NCBI GenBank assembly: GCA_015179045.1 | Contig: WHUZ01000003.1 | Location: forward strand, 1,240,001 to 1,304,000 | Length of the DNA stretch: 64,000 nt | Direction: 5' to 3' | From: Kalaharituber pfeilii | Lineage: Eukaryota; Ascomycota; Pezizomycetes; Pezizales; Pezizaceae | In this document: one piece after another, positions 58,660-64,000 of the stretch | How positions within the stretch are numbered: position 1 is the stretch's first letter | How the letters are laid out: each line of letters begins with the position of its first letter | Made by a program: the position numbers and the translations under genes | The notes under the pieces: model-generated | What the model saw: only the letters and a program-made list of their open reading frames with translations | Told to the model about the DNA's origin: nothing | Database searches by the model: none

Positions 58660-61490
58660 TCAAGGCCCCATCCAGTTGTTATATACCAGCGACAGGATTA
58701 AGGATCCAGCCAAGCATATCAGGCAAAATAATCCAATTACCACGGACTTGTGCAGTAAGTTAACCCGGACTTTCCTGGCGACAAACAAAGTTACCGCATA
58801 TCCAGCAAGAACGGCTGCACAAAACACAGCAATAGTTTCCACTAGTACAGTACTGAAACTTGGTCCTTCATGTTTCTTTGGCGAGTGGGTGAATGCCCAG
58901 CTACCGGAAATTAAGACAATTAGGATGGACGCAGCAAAGCAAAAACAGTAACTCCTGAGCAATTGCCTTTCCCTGGATTCGTCTTCCTGTGACTGGAAAG
59001 TAGAATAGGAAGATGCCCATGTTTGAGATCTTGGAGTCTCTATGTCTTCATCAGACGAGTCGTTAGCAAGGTCATTCATGAGAGGCCTTCTTTGATCCGC
59101 AGTTTCATCTTCTAAGTTATCATCAAAGCCGAATAATCGTTTCAGACTCTGTGTGATCTTTCCAAATGGTCCGACGGAGGCTCTTGTCTCTGGAGATTGA
59201 GGTTGGATAAGAATTGTATAGGGCTCGTCTTCGTTTTCGTCATTGAATTCGGACCAGTACCGTTCGCCACCAAGCCATGAGCTCTCGATACTTCGAGGGA
59301 TTTTCGTTTGCTTGTCCCAGCTTAACGATCTCTTAGTTGAGGTAGGAGTGAAGAAACCATTCATTTCATATGTTGGTGTAAAAAGTGTCTTGGAGGACTC
59401 CATGCTTGCATCTGTTTGTTCAACTGCAACCGTTGAACTAACTGAAGGGCCAGAGGATATGCGAGGTATTGTAGTGGTTGAAGCCTGTCGACTATGTCTC
59501 AGAGGCCTCGATGGAGTTTTCCTAATGTCTTTCGATAACGCGGGAAGCTATTTTACTGCTTAGTATTGAAGCTAATCATGAGGTTCCCGAGATTATCATA
59601 CCCAAAATGGTGGTGCCATCTCTTTGGGTTCATGCATGACTGCAACCGCATGAACGTCCAAGGAAAACCCGTAAACGTTCTCAACCTACGTTTGGAAACT
59701 AAATTAGTTTATAAATAAATACTAGTATCAGTAAGGTTATTATCCTTACCAGATGAGACCGGTTCAATTGCTTCACTAGTGCAGGCTCTTCCTGACCCTC
59801 CCATCTCACCTCAAGAACTGCATGAGGAAAGATCGATGATTTTCCAGTTTCTTCCCGGTCAGGGTTGGATATACATCCTTCCCAATTTTCTCCAATGCGA
59901 TACATTCTAATATCTCGATCCAAGATTGCCCAGACCTTTTGCCCAGAAACAAATCGCGTTCTCCTAGCTAGAATTTTGACTAGCGGAACGATATCCGGAT
60001 GCTCTCTAAACCAATCTTTGATCCGCTCGGCACTCTCTAATTGGTGATCTTTCAAAGTAAGTGGCGCGTTCGCATTGATCAAACTCTCAATATGTTTGCG
60101 TTTCAGTCTCAGATTATGGTACTCAGCATCTGTATTAGCGTCAGGCACATGTTTGGGTTCATGAACACTTGATGCAACCACTACAGAAGTCTCGGCATCC
60201 CTGCTATTTCCACACCACCTTATTTTTGCGGCAGGAGCTGTCTCCGAAGCTTGTTCAATCGTTTTTGAGCTTTGAGCTTGCGCAAACTTGGGTAAGTTAT
60301 CCAATAATACAGTTCCGACATCTTCCACTTTATCAGGTGCCCAAGTTAGCGATGATAATCCAGTAGCGGATGGCCTTCTGGATAAGGCAGGGGATGATGG
60401 TAATGTGGGACTCGGCGTCGAGGACTGAATATTGAGATGCTTCAAGAGAAGAACCTGGATTTCAACGAGATGGTCATTGTGAACCCAGTAAACAGCCTTT
60501 CCGCCCTTTCCACTAGCAAAATACGGATCTGAAGGTGAATTTGTTCCAAGCACCATGTCGAGATCAGCATGAGTTTTGACCTCACTTCCGGATGTCAGTA
60601 GATTAGAGACGCTTCCCCCAGTCGCATCCCGAGTTGAGGTTCCAGGTAATTGATAACCAGTGTTCAATGTCTCCATAGGCTCGCTGAACTTTGATCTCAC
60701 TATGGCAAGCAGATCTGAAAGTACAAGGACGTTTCTCTCAAAATCCATGTTGTGGAAAACATTTGGTGACTCTAGTACCGGTAGGAATCTGTCAGCTACA
60801 CATGAAGACCCGGTCCATTTCTTATACTTCTTCAATAATTTTTTAAATCCGGTGTATTGCACTTTGGAGAATCGAGAGAGACATTGAATGTCATAGCCCG
60901 TACTAATAATCAAATATATTAGTTGAAGTTATATTGACTCTAAAATAGGAATCCATACCGTTCCAACTCAGTTTCGGCTTTGACATAGCGTGCAATTCTC
61001 TTGGAGGAGGTTGGAATGCCAGTATCTTTCTGACATAGCGTTGTAACGACTCTGGTGCAATGTTCTTATTGCGGCGTCAGCAAATCTCTGTGATAAAATA
61101 GAGTTGATCGTAATTACCTATTCGTCTGTCAATCTCACCAGCCTTACTTTTAACGAATAACTCAATCTACATGGGCAAGTTAGAGTTCGATAATCGACTT
61201 CAGACCTGCAAAGGGTATATGCCCACTCTTTCCAGCTGTTCCAATAGCACCTCAAATAGTTCATCATCGAAATCTGACTTTTGATTGGGGTTGGGAACAG
61301 GGATTTTTCCGATAGTGTGTTTCTTTATTAGATCACATATCTCGTTGTAATCCAGGTTGTCTTCATACGAGAGACCGTCAACGTTAGAAGAACTCTGGAA
61401 ATGAATTTGAATGTTAATGTGTGACTTTGGTTACTTACATGGTAACCATTCGAGGACAGATCGTTGAGGTAGTGCTTGACCGTACTTCAT
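58660..61490 (-). CDS. VTC5: SPX-domain vacuolar protein, VTC5-like
   Basis: Related to the vacuolar transporter chaperone complex that makes polyphosphate; yeast Vtc5 stimulates VTC. The start is the ATG at 61488-61490 (MKYGQALPQRSVLEWLP). The SPX domain continues over small exons: DYNEICDLIKKHTIGKIPVP, DELFEVLLEQLERVGIYPLQ, and in the long exon YDIQCLSRFSKVQYTGFKKL then LKKYKKWTGSS. A degenerate VTC-like central domain follows: LRLKRKHIESLINANAPLTL, ARRTRFVSGQKVWAILDRDI, AVLEVRWEGQEEPALVKQLN and VENVYGFSLDVHAVAV. The C terminus has three hydrophobic helices (CFCFAASILIVLISGSWAF; VLVETIAVFCAAVLAGYAVT; SVVIGLFCLICLAGSLILSL), ending NNWMGP at 58660. About 800 aa. I do not see an obviously complete set of catalytic residues, as in Vtc5 rather than Vtc4. 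Confidence 0.85.
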
Positions 61491-64000
61491 CTCACTAAAA
61501 TGTCACTGATAATTGAAAATGGCACAGTCCGTAGTCTAAAGCAGTTGGGTTGGGAAACACAGATATAGTACACTGTTTGTAATGCGCGCAGGTGAAGTAA
61601 CTAGAATATGGAGTGAGGTGAACGCTTTGACGGAAGCCTCCACAATATGCCCACTGCAAAGAACTAGATGGAGCTAGGTTGGTGACGATTTTCCACTGGG
61701 ATATGGGGAAAGATGAGCAGCCTGCTGGGTGGTGGGGGGGGATGCGATATATCCAGTCGTAAGTGAGTGTTTTATCGTGTGCACAATGCTCAGGCGTGCC
61801 AGAATACAAGGACCCTTAAAAACTCGCAGTGGGATAGAACGCAGTGCATATCATATGCACAGCAATCAGCTCAGATGCACGTACTATATGGTATCGCTTG
61901 ATTGCGGGCTGCTGATCACGGCAGTTTTGTCGCAGCCAACCCGACTCGCAGTAGAATACTGGAGTAAGACACGGGCCCTCTGGCCTGTGAAAGTGTGCGG
62001 ACCAGAATTTTCTGGCGGAGGGGATGCGGCAGTGTGCGTTTTCGGAGGGGGCAGATTTCGTCAGAGAACGTTGGGGAGGGTCTTCTAGCAGTGAGGCGCG
62101 GCGGAGCAAAGCTCGAGCTGCCGTTTAAGAGCCCGCCCGGCGCAGCAGCGCAGCAGCGCAGCGATGATGCCAGCCTGTGGGGTCGAGACTACCGGCCTGT
62201 TTCGGATGCTCCTGTCCCGTTGAGGCAACTCTTCACGCAGCACAGCTAGACTGCCGGGTGTCGGGGGGGGGGTGGGGGGTGGTTGTGGAGTGGGGGGGGC
62301 GTATCGGTCGGCTGGGGGCGAGGAGACCTTCGCGCTCGAGTGACGGCGGTGGCCGGGAGAGACGTCAATCTAGATGGAGCGAATTCGAAGTAGATGGGTG
62401 CCGGGAGGGAGAAACGCTCGGTGGGGAGGCGCCTCAGCTTTTGAGCAGAGCCAACCCGGCGCTGCGCTTGGTGGGCACATGGAAGCGTCGAGGAACCAGT
62501 TCTAGATCTGCAACGGCCGCGGCCACCCATTGGCCATGCGGGCTGCCGTCACGCGAGTGGTGCGGTCGCAGCTGCACCTGGGTGCTCTATCATACTCAGG
62601 ACTGTATGAGTATGATACTCACACTCACAGTGCGCGGGGCGGCGGCGGCGGCGGTGGCAGCCCGGGCCTGACGACGGGCGCGGATCGAGCGCGAGAGGGC
62701 CATCTTCAGGTTCTAGATCAGCCGTGGCAGAGGCCCTCCCGGTGTGCCCGCGGGCTCAGCGAATCCGCAACCACGGGCCTCACACATCTGCGTGCACGAG
62801 GAGCGCGTGCACTGTGCAGCCCCAGTTGCAAGTGCTCTGCTGAACGCTGGTATGCGCCTGAGATAGGCACTTGTATGCATGTTTCGTACTGCGGGCTTGC
62901 CTCGATCGGCTGCGGTATCAGCGTGCGGCCACAATTGCATTGCTGCTTGCTCGGTGTGCGGTACCGGTACTCAGTAGCCAGCCAGCCAGCCAGCCAGCCA
63001 GCGAGCCATACAGTCTGGCTCCCAATGGCATGAGAACACTACAGGCGTGAGTGCCTTCCTACTGTAGTCTCGTCTCTGCTCCGACTTAAGGCAAACCGCG
63101 GTGAGCGAGCGAGAAGAGTACTCTACAGCAGCGGAGCTCTCTCGGTCGCCAATGCCATGCGATGTCGATGCTCCGAAAACGAAGAATGGTTCTGCGTACG
63201 ACATGCATGGGTCATCCAAGGCAAGCAATATGCCGCTAAGTACTTACATGGCTTAGCGACATGGTTGCTTCCGTGGTCATAATCTCTTGATCACTGAAAA
63301 AAAACGCCGCTAAACAATGCCCAAACGCATCCGTCCACGGTAACATAGCTCTCGATATGCAAACTCGGCTTTTGGTCTACTTTGACATTATTCGAATGGC
63401 AGAAGTGGCTAACGCTCTCTGTCGATATGTATGCGCGTTGTCATTGTAGAGCTCCAGAACTCTCAGTGACATACCCGACGATTTTAAGCTAACGTACATT
63501 TTGCGCCTCATTATCTTCGTATTACCAGTGCAGATCACACAAGAAAAAAGCAGCTATCAGAGCATTTGAGCCGGATTGTCGAAATTTCTGTTACAGGATA
63601 CCCTTGTTATCATAAGGTAGTAAGACCTAGGAGAAACTAGACAGGGCGAGGAAGAATTCGTAGCATACGCATGTACTATCATACAGATATCCCAATGAGA
63701 TGGTCATCATACTGATGCTAGACAGAATTCACAAGCAACGCACTAGGGAGTTAACATAAAGTATTAAGAAGCACCCTAATACATAGTATCACTAGCAGTA
63801 CAGGTGACCCTGGCTATAATGAAGGCCAAGAATCCGACTGATCTTCTTCACTATAACCAGTTTTCACTACATAGAGCAAGGGCACTTTCTTTACCTGTGT
63901 ACACAGAGAATCTGGCCCATCCCTTCAACCAAGCGTGGTTGAACTCCATAACTCATAATTCAACTCATGATACTTATTGCTGCCAGGCCGGCACTTGATT
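61491..64000. other. Region upstream of the SPX gene, no gene seen
   Basis: The VTC5-like promoter lies at its left edge. From 62.1 to 62.9 kb it is GC-rich, with GCAGC and GGC trinucleotide runs (62146-62163, 62637-62661), poly-G patches (62261-62300) and a CCAG array (62979-63001). Frames of 75-167 codons here are typical of high GC. The last kilobase is AT-rich and empty. Confidence 0.5.

Noticed and set aside
62177..63033. Frames of 164-167 codons near the right end
   Set aside because: GC-rich composition artefacts. Overlapping frames are open on both strands and nothing resembles a domain.
1..64000. CRISPR array, rRNA or tRNA genes
   Set aside because: No spaced direct repeats. T-loop-like words (for example near 9290 and 39915) lack a matching acceptor stem or anticodon arm. 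No rRNA core sequences.
1..64000. Secondary-metabolite or heterokaryon-incompatibility cluster
   Set aside because: No PKS, NRPS, terpene synthase, P450, HET or NLR signature was seen. The genes are housekeeping and in mixed orientation.

Overview
The window is nuclear DNA from a filamentous ascomycete (Pezizomycotina). The genes are small and intron-rich, with GT-AG introns of about 50-100 nt and CTAAC/CTAAT-like branch points. The recognisable products are fungal versions of housekeeping proteins (UFD2, RUD3, YVH1, SIW14, VFA1, AIM19, VTC5-like). Gene-free stretches are long and full of homopolymers and short tandem repeats, somewhat like Pezizomycetes such as truffles or morels, but I cannot fix the genus.

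Layout. 1-13 kb: end of an unknown ORF, a UFD2-type E4 ubiquitin ligase (-), a secreted Thr/Val-rich repeat protein (-), a 3-kb gap, adenylosuccinate synthetase (+) and a RUD3-like golgin (-). 15-25 kb: an R3H-SUZ RNA-binding protein (-), a zinc-knuckle SR-like protein (+), a wrecked CWF18 copy (-), a small unknown protein (-) and a disordered unknown protein (+). 25-37 kb: a YFH7-like P-loop kinase (-), mitochondrial ornithine carbamoyltransferase (+), a RECQ helicase (-), a VFA1-like protein (+) and the YVH1 phosphatase (-). 36.6-43.2 kb: 6.7 kb with no recognisable gene, GC-skewed and rich in poly-C/poly-G. 43-64 kb: a C2H2 zinc-finger protein (+), a decayed glycerophosphodiester phosphodiesterase fragment (-), a SIW14-like phosphatase (+), an AIM19-like mitochondrial protein (-), choline-phosphate cytidylyltransferase (+), a VTC5-like SPX protein (-), then 2.5 kb of GC-rich sequence without a gene.

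The genes do not form an obvious cluster or biosynthetic pathway. The loosest functional theme is phosphate and inositol-pyrophosphate biology at 47-61 kb (GDPD relic, SIW14, CCT, SPX/VTC5). I found no rRNA, tRNA, CRISPR array or clearly recognisable transposon, and no convincing new system.

The most striking general observation is that several otherwise well-conserved genes carry single-base frame breaks, mostly at short homopolymers, and one carries an apparently mutated splice acceptor. Either the assembly has homopolymer errors or several genes are decaying. Exon joins were inferred by eye, so gene spans are firmer than individual splice sites.
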